DNA of 64,000 nucleotides from assembly GCA_963978545.1 (NCBI GenBank), contig OZ021729.1, forward strand, positions 85,230,670 to 85,294,669. Direction: 5' to 3'. This DNA comes from Linyphia triangularis. Its lineage: Eukaryota > Arthropoda > Arachnida > Araneae > Linyphiidae. The translations under genes and the position numbers were made by a program. Shown piece after piece: positions 1 to 11,392 of the stretch. Each line of letters starts with the position of its first letter. Position 1 is the first letter of the stretch. The notes under the pieces were generated by a model that saw only the letters and a program-made list of their open reading frames with translations, did not search any database and had not been told where the DNA came from.

Positions 1-1589
1 ACACTACACCGCTAACAAGAAGCCTACTACCACATCAAAACAAACATGATCCGAAAGAATAAACATTCAAGAAAAGTACCCAAAAAGTCGAATATATACA
101 CCTTAGACACAAATGTACAAAAACAATGCGCCATCAACACAAGGAAACATTCATTGTTTATGTAAAAACAACATTTTAATTCAGTCAGACCGCCATATTG
201 AATACTATACTATGAGGATAGCGCGATAGTAGTGTGGTAAGAGCCACATAATACAGTTTGGAATGCTTAAATAATATTATTGTTTTCATGTATACGTGTC
301 GGAAGAAGTATAGATTATGAATTTTACTTTACCGAAGAGATTCCGTATAAACTTTCCACAATTCTGAAGAAATAAAATTACCGTCCCTTGATCGAGACAG
401 TGATGGTAACTGGGCGTTGACAATAGTAGTGTGACATCACAGATTTTATGTTTCCGGTGAGGACATCTACCGGAAAACAATGGCATCAAAACATTTGATT
501 ATTTTGCAACATTGAACTGTAAAGCGAAGTGAAATTATATTTAATTGAAATAGGAAATCAATTTAAAATAATTTGGTCTTAAGGAAAAGCGCATGTATGG
601 TAGAAAGCAATAGACAATTTAAAGTGTCTGAGGGCTATGACAAAGAACATTCTAATATCTAATCGTTGTCGTATATGTTACTTTCAGTGCTACGTATATT
701 ATATATAATAAGTCTACTTTTTCTTGCCTTTCTTTCTTCAAAAATATGTATAAAACGCACTATTGAGATTGAAAATACTTATTTATTGTTTTTTACTCTC
801 TCGTCTCAAATCAAGAGTGCAATCACTTTTTTAATACAGTTTATTTCAAACCAATCAAAAATGTGTAGTTAGTGAATGGGGACTATTTCTTCTCTAACAA
901 CAAAAAAGGGTTTCTTTTGGAAACTATGTTTCTTTTGGTAAATTCTTTTAGTTATATAGTAATTTTTTTTATAATTTGAATGACTGTATTTTTAGGGACT
1001 GTGACTGTTGGTTATGATGTTGATCAAAGTGCCACTCATAAACTTTGTGATCTGAAAAAAGTTCCATTCGAAACAATCTCGTTCACTCCCTTTAAAAACA
1101 GCATATGTATAATATAGATTAACTAAACTCTGTCAGTAGCCATGACAAAGTTTAATTTCCGCATTTTTCGTGATATTATAACTGTAATATATAAAAATCA
1201 ATCTACTGAATCACCTGAATACACTATATGGCTATAGTTTTAGCAATTTTGAGACATAACGTGTTAGTTCATGTGACGTTCATGAGAGCCCTTTCAAGTG
1301 ATACATACACTATAACAAAACAAGCAAGTTTACTTCCCTTCTTGGTGGAAAATACACCGTTTACTTTCAGAAACAGTCCACCAGAATTGTTGTCAAAAGG
1401 GGATAAAAGAGAAGTGTTGAAAGGAAGTAGAGAGGCAGCTATCAAATTAAAAAGTGTGGAACGAACAGTTTGATATTAAACCCTGACGAAAATTGAATTC
1501 CAAGAAGGTTAAAAAGCCTCCTTCGCTAAAACCAGCAGGTACCACGTGATAAGTGTAGAAAAGTTGCCATTCTTGGCATTTAACCACCA
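1..1589. other. Non-coding stretch, nothing recognised
   Basis: AT-rich sequence with only short open frames, none with family resemblance, splice-site support or a repeat partner that I could find elsewhere in the window. The longest open frames here run into the LTR fragment that follows. I see no gene. Confidence 0.5.
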
Positions 1590-1951
1590 GTCTTGGCGAC
1601 ATATGTATAGGAAAGTCAATCCTTCGTGAATCTTCAAGAGATAGAAATTTGGAGGATTTTCCAGATCGTAGTCGAAAAGCCCTGTACATATTCATGAGAG
1701 AACCGAAAATGTCACCAAATGGTCGCCAACTTGGCGAGATTGCCATTAACCATAATGTTAAATGGCCTTCTCCTCGTAAAACTCGTTTTCCAGCATTATC
1801 TCTGTAAAACTCGTTTTCGAGCATTAAGAGACGCATTGCAGGAAAGCGAAGTAAAGAACTCTTGCACTGCCTTATGCGAAGTGCGCATAATTTTTCATTT
1901 TTACATAATTAATACTACGAAATATTTACAAATATACCGAAATTAGTAACA
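1590..1951 (-). mobile_element. Truncated LTR-like fragment (same family as 15790 and 18474)
   Basis: Read on the minus strand it begins TGTTACTAATTTCGGTATAT and follows the two plus-strand copies at 15790 and 18474 through the shared blocks (the AAATATTTCGTAGT block, CGCATAAGGCAGTGCAA, repeated ACGAGTTTTACAG, TTGGCGA motifs, TTTTCGACTACGATCTGGAAA). Similarity stops near the position of the TATA-like CCTATATAAG box in the other copies, so the 3' half is missing. A 129-residue open frame across it is only a shadow of the repeat. Confidence 0.7.
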
Positions 1952-2660
1952 AATGCATATTTATGGGACCTAATGAAAACTTCGAAATAAATGAAGATTC
2001 GACTTATGAGACTTCGAGTTATCGAGAGTTGACTAAGCAATTGAATATTTGGTATTACAAAGACGTCAGAAAATACTGTTCGAATAAATTGTTTTGCTAA
2101 ACAAAAGTAAAGGCTTTTAATAAGTTCCTATGAGAGAAAAACTCGTTGAAATTTAAAGGGGGAGAAAAATCTGAAAGAAAGGTCAGGTTGGATTCTGATA
2201 TCGGAGCTCATCTCATTGAACCCTTGCATTTGACATATCGCAAGTGTGTGTAGCATTACAAATTTCTTTTTGTTTGAGAATGTTAATTTCAGACAACCGA
2301 ACAGAGCCTTTGTATAAGCTTTTCACTACATCAGTGTAGCGTAGAAGCTGTGACCAAAAATTTAGTACTCTTATTGTGTATATAAGAACTAATGGAGTAA
2401 TTCCGAAAAATTATGTATTATTTTTATTAAACGCAGTAGTAGTAAAGAAGTGGGGGTTCTGGTGCACAGAGAGGAGTGTGCGTCTTAAAAAAGCATTAAA
2501 TGTATTTGAGATATCTTGGCAATTTGCTGATGAATTGTTCGTCTTACAATAGTTTTAGTGTTGATTAATTGATTTTAAATTTACATGGAGATGATTTATG
2601 AAGTTGATGGTTTAAGGGAATGTGTAGATCTTTCACAATTCGAAATTATAATGAAATTAA
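1952..2660. other. Non-coding stretch, nothing recognised
   Basis: AT-rich, with no convincing open frame, RNA gene or repeat partner identified by reading. Confidence 0.45.
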
Positions 2661-3160
2661 AGTAGAACCTCGATTAACCGTCTCTCTTTTATCCGGAACT
2701 CTCTGTTAACCGGCAATCATTTAGTCGACATCAAAATTCTCACAAATGAGTAATAAATCATTTGCTATTTTTTTAAACTTTAATCTTTTCCCTTAGTGTA
2801 AAGACATAAGTAATGGTGAGGCTTTTGACTGTTTTTCGAAAGGACTGTCATTGTTAAGCAACATTCAGATGCAGATCAAACTGAACTATTACTTTAAAAA
2901 AAAAAAAAAAACTCCGCGATGGAGCTGTGAAACAACGATTATCAAGATTGCGACAACAAAAACACATTTCCAACAATTATGTCATAAAAAATTATTAAAA
3001 GTCCTGTATTCAATAAATGAAAACCATATACTTTTTATTATTTTTTACTATATTTTTATTATATTTTACTATATTTTTTACTATTTACCTATTATCCGGA
3101 ATTTTAGCTTATCCGACCTACCTTTGGTCCGAAGTAGGTGGATTAATCGAGGTTCTACTG
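2661..3160. mobile_element. Pogo/Tigger-type MITE with AGTAGAACCTCGATTAA ends
   Basis: The left end reads AGTAGAACCTCGATTAACCG and the right end is its inverted counterpart, GATTAATCGAGGTTCTACT. TATCCGGAA-like subterminal motifs are also present. These ends and the TA flank on the right are typical of the pogo/Tigger branch of the Tc1/mariner superfamily. The 500-bp interior is AT-rich and encodes no transposase, so this is a non-autonomous derivative. A 125-residue open frame overlapping it has no independent support. Confidence 0.75.
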
Positions 3161-3485
3161 TATATCCATCCAGGTGTTTTGCTGGTTTCACTTTCAGCAA
3201 GATATTTTTATTACGTATCATACGATAAGTGCTTTGCTATGCAATAAATTCGGAACCAGCAAAATCAAAAATATTTTTTTTTTTCAACTATACCTTTGTA
3301 TGTATTAATAAGTAATAGGAAATGAAAAGGAAATCTTTTAAATATCGAAAAGTAAGACAACTTTATACCTTAAAAATATGAAAGCGCTAAAAAAAATTAA
3401 GCGCAAGCCTTAGAAAAAAAAAAAAAAGTTTTATTCCGATTGTAGATAAATAAAAAAAGGTGAACCTGAACATGCAGATTTAAGG

Positions 3486-3609
3486 TAGGTTGGTTATTTT
3501 CAGATTATCTGGCGCCGTCAGCGACACGAGGGCTATAATGCGCCGAACTCGAACCCGCAACCTCGCGGTTTAGAAGCTAGCACGCTAACCACTATACCGT
3601 TTGGTCGGC
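3486..3609 (-). mobile_element. tRNA-derived SINE, internally deleted copy
   Basis: Inverted copy of the family described at 13219. It has the tRNA-like head (GCCGACCAAACGGTATAGTG on the minus strand) and the tail, but lacks about 50 bp just after the B-box region. It is flanked by a 14-bp target site duplication, CATGCAGATTTAAG, at 3471-3484 and 3610-3623. Confidence 0.9.
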
Positions 3610-3827
3610 CATGCAGATTTAAGATGGTTTATGATAGCCGACCCTGGCGGAAAATATGAAGTCTGTAAATGAAGGTTCAGTAAAATAAATAAATGATTTT
3701 TTACTTGTACAGTTTATAGAAAAGAAAGTCTTACTTGTACTGTAGGACGATTCGAGAACTACATTTCAGCAAGCTCTAATCCATGATTTTTTGAGATTTT
3801 TATATCTTACGTCGTTTTTGAAGCAGG

Positions 3828-3998
3828 TTGGTTGTATTCAGATTATCTGGCGCCGTCAGCAACACGAGGGCTATAATGCGCCGAAACATTCGTCATTAGA
3901 CAAGCCAACATACATTTACAAACACCCATGCCTGACACGGGACCCGCAACCTCGCGGTCTAGAAGCTAGCGCGCTAACCACTATACCGTTTGGTCGGC
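3828..3998 (-). mobile_element. tRNA-derived SINE, full-length copy
   Basis: Full-length inverted copy of the family. It is flanked by the near-identical duplications TTTTTGAAGCAGG (3815-3827) and TTTTTTGAAGCAGG (4003-4016). The 72-residue open frame overlapping it is a shadow. Confidence 0.9.
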
Positions 3999-4138
3999 AT
4001 TTTTTTTGAAGCAGGAAGGGGACAGCTTTTTTAAAATTCTTCTGGCTCCTTACGAAGAGTTTTGGATATTTTAATATTCAATAATAGACCAATATTTTTA
4101 TTAACTTAATTTTTATTCAATTTTATCATTCCATCGTC

Positions 4139-6356
4139 TTTAAATCCTTTGTGTTAATTTCAATTTTGTGTGTATGTGGATTTGTGGTTTGGTTGTGTCG
4201 ATGGCGGGTAAATCTACGGAAGCCTAATTAATCCCCTTGCCGTCATCCAATCTTGATGAAACTTGGCAGATGGATTCGATACCGTTGACAATGCATTCTA
4301 TCAAATTTTGGGGGCTGTCACTGTCGCTAAAAGATCGCTTTTATTGAATGCTAATGAACCAACTTTCCGTCATCCAATCGCGCTGGAATAGCATTCAACC
4401 CATCATTGAAGAAACTCTTTCCTGTTGCCAAAATGTTTTTAATAAATAATTAATAAAATTGTTTTAATCAGAATAAATTAAAGGTATTTGGATGTGATTG
4501 CATAAATTCAAGACTATTTTTAATAAATAAATTTTGAAATGTAGTTTGCCACTCATTTTGGTGATAGAAATGTTTTTGATAGTTAAAATTAGATGCAAAC
4601 ACCAAGAACACGCTGTTTACAGAATCGGCACTGTGTTGATGAGTATAATAAAAATATAACCTATAAAAACAGAGTTTTTAAAAAATCCTTTATAAGCATT
4701 GTCAATTTTTATATTCATTAACACAGCGTCGATATCAAAAACATTTCTATCAGCAAAATGTGCGGCAAAGTACGTTTAAAAATTTACTTATCTATAATAA
4801 TAAAACAAGCTGTGTGTGTGTGTGTCTGTCTGTCTGTCTATCTGTCTGTCTGTCTGTGGCTCTGTGGATCTATAGAAACCTACTTAAAATTGGAGTAGAG
4901 CTCTGAAATTTTCAGCATAAGTAGTTTTGGCCTTCTAATTTTATGCATCATAAACAGAATGTTAAAATTTTAATTAGTTCTTTTTTAATTAATTATTTTA
5001 ATTAATTAATAAACATTTTACAAAACGACTACTAATAGGGCTACAGCTATGAAATTTTCAACATAAGTAGTTTTGGCCTTCTAATTGCATACATCACAAA
5101 CAGAACGTTAAAATTTTAATTAGTTCTTTTTTAATTAATTTTTTTAATTAATTAATAAATATGTTACAAACCGATATCTAATAAGGCTACAGATCTGATA
5201 TTTTCAACATAAGTAGTTTTGGCCTTTTAATTGGACTTTTAAAAAACAGAATTTTAAATTTTGATTTTGTTTTTTTTAATTAATTTTTTTAATTAATTAA
5301 TTTATGAATTACAAAACGATTTCAAATAGGGCTACAGCTTTGAAATTTTCAACATAAATAGTTGTGGCCTTCTAATTGGATTTTTAAAAAAACAGAATTT
5401 AATTTTTTTTTCTAATTAATTAATTTTGGCCTTCTAATTGGACTGACAAAAAGAAAGTTACAATTTTTATTTGTCTTTCAATTAATTTTTTCACAAAAAG
5501 CGACTTCGAATAGGCCTAGATCTCTGAAAGTTTCAACATAAGTAGTTTTAGCCTCTAATTTTTCTTTCCACAAACACGTGTTAAAATATTCTTAAAGGGG
5601 TGTTGTATTATTGTATTAACGCGTAATTTTTTTTTCTTGACAAGGAAGAGGCTTCCAATATTAAGTCTCTACGTAGCAATTAGATTTTAGGGAGTGAAGC
5701 GAGCTTATGCTTACGCAGCAATGAATCTTTCAGCGAGCGAAGCGAGCCTATGCTTGCATAGCAATGAACCTTTTAACGAGTGAAATAAGCCTGTGTTTAT
5801 GTGTCAATGAACTTTTCAGCGAACGAAGCGAGCTCGATTTTGCGTAGCGATGAACCTTCCTAGCAAAGCGCCTAGCAATGCTAGCAAAGCGCCAAAAACT
5901 GGGTTCTATTCACTAATGACAGATTTCCGCAATGCGAGGCCTCACAGCTAGCTAAAATATTGCACGTGTTAAAATTTCGTAGCGAAGTACGGGTATTAAA
6001 AATAAAGTGATCGTCATCCAAATATCATTTATTTATTCTGATTGAAGTAATTTTATTATTTATTTATTAAAAAAAAAATTTGGTACACAGGAAAGAGTTT
6101 CAACAATGGTCGGTTCAATGAATTTTTTAATGCGATTGAATGGCGGCAAGTTGGTTTATTAGTATTCCGTAAAAGCGTCCTTTTAGTGACAGTAACAGCC
6201 CCAAAATTTGATAGAATGCATTGTCATCGACATCGAACCTATCTGCTAAGTTTCAGTCCGATCGGATGACGGCAAAGGGGTTAATTAGGTCTCCGCAGAT
6301 TCCCCTCCCATCAACAAACGTACATACAAAAGCGAAGTCAATATAAGGGATTTAAA
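4139..6356. mobile_element. Element with long inverted arms, split by a Helitron-like insert
   Basis: The left arm (about 4139-4460) and the right arm (about 6050-6356) are diverged inverted copies of each other. Matching blocks include the CGTCATCCAATC/GATTGGATGACG-type segments, TGCATTCTATCAAATTTTGG with its complement near 6200, and TTTAAATCC at both ends. A related right arm occurs at 46165-46600, and related internal segments at 20926-21260, 45640-46170 and 51040-51200, so this is a dispersed family. No transposase frame is visible. The class is uncertain; the long arms suggest a foldback-like DNA element. Confidence 0.65.
4790..5996 (+). mobile_element. Helitron-like non-autonomous element with internal ~145-bp tandem repeats
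   Basis: It begins A|TCTATAATAATAAAACAAGC, followed by TG and TCTG microsatellite runs, a common 5' signature of arthropod Helitrons. The interior carries about five diverged repeats of roughly 145 bp (starting near 4898, 5046, 5191, 5335 and 5510), each with an 'aacataagtagttttggcct' core and a TTAATTAA-rich spacer. Near the 3' end AAATTTCGTAGCGAAGT can form a short hairpin. The exact 3' end is not clear, because the usual CTRR terminus is missing here although it is present in the minus-strand copy at 41138. Confidence 0.65.
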
Positions 6357-7951
6357 AATTGACAATGCGTATAAAGTATTTGTAGCAAACCTTATTTTTA
6401 TGGGCTATATTATTTATAAATTTAATTATCATTGCATTATTTGCGATTTAAAATTGAATCGTTGCATTCTCAACCTCTTGGTCGGAAGGACAAAACAACA
6501 AACTGGATATTTTGTTGTCCTTCGTCATAATCGAATCACAATTATTTCCAGACAAATGTCGAAACCAATCGCATACGAAATCGAAAAAATAAAATATTAT
6601 CTTCCTCCCTCTGACGTCCACAGTCGGTAACAATGAGATGACTCAAAACTATCGATAAAACGTGTCCTTCAAATGAAATACTATAAAAAAGCCGAGGAAG
6701 CGACACAGACTCAAATTTGCTCTTTTCTGAATACGATGAGCAGTGTTGATAGTTACAGGTTCGATTCCCGTCGCAAATCGGATGCAATAGGAGGTGTAGC
6801 GAGAAGCAAAGAGGGATGAGGATTGGCTGTGCCCCGTCACGTGATTCAGGGATGGACAGGCGGTGTGTCAAGGGACGGAGGCTGTTTTTTGCCAAACATA
6901 AAGGTAAGGGAAAGTTTCCCCCCCCCCCCTTTTATGTTCGCCAAGTTCGATACGTTGTTATGGAAATACAATAAAATTTAAGAAAATTTTAATTTCAAAA
7001 TGCGCCGAAGAATAAAAAACACTATTCTTTCTCAGACAAGTTTCAACTTATTCAAGTTGGCACAAAATTAGGTATGAAATTCCAAAGCATACAAACATTA
7101 TCAGGGTAAAAATTTCGAAACTAATCAGTAAGTATAGTTAATATCAATATACTGATCGCACTGGTTATCTAAGTTATATATAGTAACTCGCTGTATACCG
7201 GCATAGGCACCAACTTTTGCCTTTTACCTTGGGGGCGAGACACTCGTTAGGTAGACTCGAAAAGGAAGATGGGGGTGAGATTCGCCCAAGATTTCCGGAC
7301 ACAACTTTTTTCATGATCTACCTACTGAATACATAGAACTTACCTCCATGCCACGCAATAAATCTTCTCAAGATGTTTACGATTTATTTTGTATAAAATT
7401 TGAAAAAGTAAGAGCGCTATAACCAGTAATTTCGTCAAAGTAAAATAATTTATTGCAATATCATACACTATTTTAAAAGATATGCTTTTATCATATTGCA
7501 CTATGAAGAAAGTTAATTATGGATAATAATGATTAATGACAAAAGAGCCAATCTTGATTCTCATTTGGAAGGAAAGGGGTGATTGGTGCCAGTGTGTTTA
7601 CAAATATTGTGTTTACTTTCTATTTTTAGGTTTCTTTAGAACATTACAAAATGCCCTTATTACGCAATATTTTGTATTAATAAAAAACAAAAAAAACCCA
7701 CATTTTTACAGATTTTTTGGAACGGAAGCGAAATTAATACTCTTGGTTGAGCGCAGGGGCGATCTCCCCCTTTGCACACGTGTAGTTGGCGCCAATGTAT
7801 TCCGCAATTTCCAGTCGCATAAACATTGCATTAATATTACGAAATAAATATTACGAATGGGTACCTACCTACCTTAACAAATTTTGGCAAGACAACTACT
7901 GGATTTTTCGCTATAAATCGAGTTCAGTTCATTTATTCATTGGGCGCTAAC
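6357..7951. other. Non-coding stretch, nothing secure
   Basis: Short open frames only. A perfect tRNA-type B box, GGTTCGATTCC, lies at 6758-6768, but no complete cloverleaf can be drawn around it. The rest is AT-rich with a poly-C run near 6910. Confidence 0.45.
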
Positions 7952-8132
7952 GGACGACCAAACGGTATAGTGGTTAGCGTGCTAGCTTCTAGACCGCGAG
8001 GTTGCGGGTTCCTGAGTCCCGTGTTAGGCATGGATGTTTGTCAGTCTATGTTGGCTTGTCTAATGACGAATGTTTCGGCACATTATAGCCCTCGTGTTGC
8101 TGACGCCGCCAGATGATTTGAAAACAACCAAC
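7952..8132 (+). mobile_element. tRNA-derived SINE
   Basis: Full-length plus-strand copy with slight divergence (CAGTCTATG in the body, GCCGCCAGATGATTTG near the tail). The flanks ATTGGGCGCTAAC (7939-7951) and ATTGGACGCTAAC (8133-8145) form a 13-bp target duplication with one mismatch. Confidence 0.9.
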
Positions 8133-8928
8133 TATTGGACGCTAACTAGCTCAGGAGAAATGAAACAAACGTGGTGGTCGATTTTTAGTCCGATGTCAAA
8201 GTGTGGTTAAGTCCGCTATTTTGTGAAAAATTCCTCTTGATATTAAGAAAAGAACAGAGACAGAGAATAACAGAGAGATGTCAGTGAAAATTGTCAGAGA
8301 ATTCGCTTTCCCTGTAAAATAGAATGGCGTGGATGTACCCGAACCTCTAAGGTCAGGGGGCAGTTGTAAACAGTGGTTGGGGTTATTAGCTGTTATACTC
8401 ACAAATGGTTAACAATTCATTCGCCATTTTTTTTTTAATTTTATTTCTCCTAACTGAAAAGTAGCCTTACAGTGTTTAAGAGAAGTTTGGAACCAAATTG
8501 AAAGCTTTTTTTCAGTCTCGCATGAGGGGGAGAATATGCAAAACATGGAATTTCAATTTTTCGCAAGTTAACACTAGAAAAAGTATTAAGTAGCAAAATG
8601 TATTAGGTAAAAAATAAACTAAACTGAAATATTACAGAATATTAAAGAATTCGCAAGTTAGTCATTAGAATTAGTCATTAGTTAAGTCATTCTGTTCAAA
8701 CACATGATAAATTAAAAAGAAATTCAACACTCATGCTGAAAGTTAGAGCGTTTTTCTGGAAAAAAAACCCCAACCTATTAACCTATTTAACGAAATTCCA
8801 CTTTTCCGTGGATTTTTAATTTTTCACTAAAGTTCCCCCCCCTCCCCCCTTGTAGTAAACTGAAAACTACAATATATTTCAAAATAGTACGATTCAAATC
8901 TGTGGTATAATCAATAATTTTCTTACAG

Positions 8929-9080
8929 TTGTGACTTGTGCTCCCGCAAAAAAAATCCCCGTGACAGACCTCCTGGAATGCAAAGAGATCGACGATAGCT
9001 TCAGAAGGTGCGCTTATCCGAATGCCGTCGAAATCCTGAGGCTGTCAGAAGAGTTGGATCTAACTCAGTCAAGAGTTAAG
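8929..9080 (+). CDS. Candidate homeobox exon (paired-class-like homeodomain, residues ~1-46)
   Basis: A strong acceptor (TTTTCTTACAG at 8918-8928) opens a frame starting TT GTG ACT TGT and running to AAG|GTAATA at 9081. The last residues read YPNAVEILRLSEELDLTQ then SRVK. Numbered backwards from homeodomain residue 46, I16, F20, Y25, P26, L34, L40, R44 and V45 all fall on consensus core positions. The exon ends exactly between residues 46 and 47, the classic intron position of paired-class homeobox genes, so the next exon would begin V-W-F-Q-N-R. The N-terminal arm is atypical: I at 5 and T at 8 instead of R and F. I did not find the WFxNRR exon in the window, so this could be one exon of a long gene or a relic. 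The homeodomain reading is inference from spacing and motifs. Confidence 0.42.
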
Positions 9081-9184
9081 GTAATAGCATCGCTCCAAGT
9101 ATCAGATGAAAGCTATTAGTATACTAGTTTCTCAGTACTGTAACTGATCCAGAAATCTAGGACCTGGTGGATTAAACTGGCAAG

Positions 9185-9705
9185 TTATGGTATCCCGACA
9201 AACGTCATTCCAAATTTTCAATAGAATATAGAGAAATGCTAGTATGAACATACTGGTCTACAGGGACAAAAATGACCGTAACTGTCCAAAATTTGACTTT
9301 GAATGTGGTTGAACTAAATCCGATTGCCAAAAATATGTCATACCTTGTCGAATAATGAGCATTCTTTTTAGTTTGGTAACTCCCAGCTCTTTCATTTGCA
9401 TCAATGAGGAAGGGTACAGACGATTTCAGATCTCTGGAGCCAATACTTGTATCTTTAAAATAAGCCAATTTGGCGACGTAATATTTATTGCAAACTGGGC
9501 TCACTTTAAAAAAAAAAAATGTATTTTGTCGGTTCCTCAAGAGATGGGTTACCAAATAAAAAAAGAATGGTCAATTAGTTTAACTTATTCAAAGCAGATT
9601 TTTGTGCAGTTTCTACGATTTTCTCCGGGAGACCAATCTATTCATTATCTTTTTAAATTTCTTTACATTCTAGAAAAAATTAGGAATAATGCTAGATGCG
9701 GTTCC
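9185..9705. mobile_element. Foldback element, diverged copy of 34364-35012
   Basis: It shares ordered blocks with the 34.4-kb element: 'ACTGGTCTACAGGGACAAAAATG', 'GTTGAACTAAATCCGATTGCC', 'TAATGAGCATTC', 'CTTGTATCTTTAAAATAAGCC', and the inverted equivalents to the right. The two overlapping open frames on opposite strands (9205-9555 and 9355-9708) are by-products of the palindrome. Confidence 0.7.
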
Positions 9706-9728
9706 TAAACTTGCTGTTGCTTCTCCGA

Positions 9729-9973
9729 CTATACTAAACTCCAACTTAACTTGACATCACTAGACGATAGATCTTCACCGTGCTCATAGGCAGTTAATCC
9801 ATTTTAGTGGAGTGAAGACATAATTCTCGCCAAACCTTAGAGCCTTTTGTTCTCTACAGGGTTGCGGTTTGGCGAACATTATGCTTTCACGCCGCCAAAA
9901 TGGATTAAATACCTATGAGCACTTTGACGATCTACCGTCTAGTGATGTCAAGTTAAGTTGAAGTTTAGTATAG
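9729..9973. mobile_element. 245-bp foldback MITE
   Basis: The left arm starts CTATACTAAACTCCAACTTA and the right arm is its inverted copy, ending TAAGTTGAAGTTTAGTATAG. The arms are about 110 bp long and pair almost throughout (TTGACATCACTAGACG, GTGCTCATAGG, TAATCCATTTT, GCCAAACC), around a loop of about 25 bp. It abuts the preceding foldback element. Confidence 0.88.
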
Positions 9974-10189
9974 ATGGGTGTTTAACCAGACGGGAAACCG
10001 TTTCAAGAGGGTTGAAATCCAGCAAGCCAAATCTAACGCCATATCTAATGAAAAGGAAAAGCAGTTACCCTTTTGGCTGAATTTTAATGACAGAGAGTCT
10101 CAAGTAGAATCGCAAAAAATAATTTATTCCACCGCTCAGAACTCGAATTTGGCCTATAGAGTTGTTAGCATCCTTATGAGGTCATGAAT
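9974..10189 (+). other. Short open frame downstream of the candidate homeobox exon
   Basis: An open frame of about 70 codons (from 9978) contains the peptide NRFKRVEIQQAKSN followed by a polar, lysine-rich stretch. A possible acceptor (TTTAACCAG, exon from 9992) would join it in phase 0 to the exon ending at 9080. The result resembles the NRRxKR part of helix 3 but lacks VWFQ, so it would not make a normal homeodomain. It could be a decayed second exon or chance. Confidence 0.15.
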
Positions 10190-10402
10190 TTTCTTAATCG
10201 ACGAATTGACTCCTGCAAAATTTGAGAGTTAGTAAAGACATAAATTGGGATTTAGTTAGACGCCGTTCAACTTAGAAAGGTTTTTTTTCTTCTAGATATT
10301 GGGAATTAAGAAAGATTTGGCTCATTGTTTGAGAGTTTCGATCTGCCCTATCTCGAATGTTACTCAGTGGATGTCACAAAGTGAGAGTGCCTGAAATTAA
10401 AT

Positions 10403-10585
10403 GGCCGACCAAACGGTGTAGTGGTTAGCGTGCTAGCTTCTTGACCGCGAGGTTGCGGGTTCCGAGTCCCGTGTTAGGCATGGGTGTTTGTAAATGTATG
10501 TTGACTTGTCTAATGACGAATGTTTCGGAGCATTATAGCCCTCGTGTTGCTGACGGTGCCAGATAATCTGAATACAACCAACCAA
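10403..10585 (+). mobile_element. tRNA-derived SINE (array copy 1)
   Basis: Head variants are GGTGTAGTGG, GCGTGCTAGC and TTCTTGACCGC; tail variants are TTGACTTGTC, GGAGCATTATAG and GACGGTGCCAG. It is flanked by the 15-bp duplication CCTGAAATTAAATGG. Confidence 0.92.
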
Positions 10586-10806
10586 CCTGAAATTAAATGG
10601 GCTTTCAAACTAACATTTTGTCAGTGCCAATAGAAAGATCTCTTCCACCATCATAATCAGGGGCTGATTTCTAAAACAAGGCACCTGCAGCTTTACCAGA
10701 TGTCGGATTTAAATTTTTTAGACAGACACAATGCTTTTTAGTATACATAATGAAACAAATTTTCTATTGAAATTTTCAAAAACTAAGAATTCCTAAGCCT
10801 TCCAAT

Positions 10807-10989
10807 GCCGACCAAACGGTATAGTGGTTAGCGCGCTAGCTTCTAGACCGCGAGGTTGCGGGTTCCGAGTCCCGTGTTAGGCATGGGTGTTTGTAAATGT
10901 ATGTTGACTTGTCTAATGACGAATGTTTCGGAGCATTATAGCCCTCGTGTTGCTGACGGTGCCAGATAATCTGAATACAACCAACCAAC
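10807..10989 (+). mobile_element. tRNA-derived SINE (array copy 2, chimeric)
   Basis: The head matches array copy 4 (GGTATAGTGG, GCGCGCTAGC, TTCTAGACCGC) while the tail matches array copy 1 (TTGACTTGTC, GAGCATT, GGTGCC, AATACAACCAACC). Left flank is that of copy 4 and right flank that of copy 1, as expected for an unequal-crossover junction. Confidence 0.92.
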
Positions 10990-11209
10990 TTGAAATTAAA
11001 TGGGCTTTCAAACTAACATTTTGTCAGTGCCAATAGAAAGATCTCTTCCACCATCATAATCAGGGGCTGATTTCTAAAACAAGGCACCTGCAGCTTTACC
11101 AGATGTCGGATTTAAATTTTTTAGACAGACACAATGCTTTTTAGTATACATAATGAAAAAATTTTTCTATTGAAATTTTCAAAAACTAAGAATTCCTAAG
11201 CCTTCCAAT

Positions 11210-11392
11210 GCCGACCAAACGGTATAGTGGTTAGCGCGCTAGCTTCTAGACCGCGAGGTTGCGGGTTCCGAGTCCCGTGTTAGGCATGGGTGTTTGTAAA
11301 TGTATGTTGACTTGTCTAATGACGAATGTTTCGGGAGCATTATAGCCCTCGTGTTGCTGACGGTGCCAGATAATCTGAATACAACCAACCAA
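11210..11392 (+). mobile_element. tRNA-derived SINE (array copy 3, chimeric)
   Basis: Same chimeric head and tail as copy 2, plus one extra G (CGGGAGCATT). The unique segments after copies 2 and 3 share AATGAAAAAATTTTTC against AATGAAACAAATTTTC after copy 1, so these two units are each other's closest relatives. Confidence 0.92.

Noticed and set aside
1447..1946. 129- and 75-codon open frames
   Set aside because: They fall on the LTR-like repeat and are not conserved as frames in the copies at 15790 and 18474.
6690..6790. Possible tRNA gene with a perfect B box GGTTCGATTCC and ATTTGC/GCAAAT that could pair as an acceptor stem
   Set aside because: The span is only about 64 bases, the T stem has a mismatch, and no D or anticodon arm can be drawn. 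At best a tRNA-derived relic.
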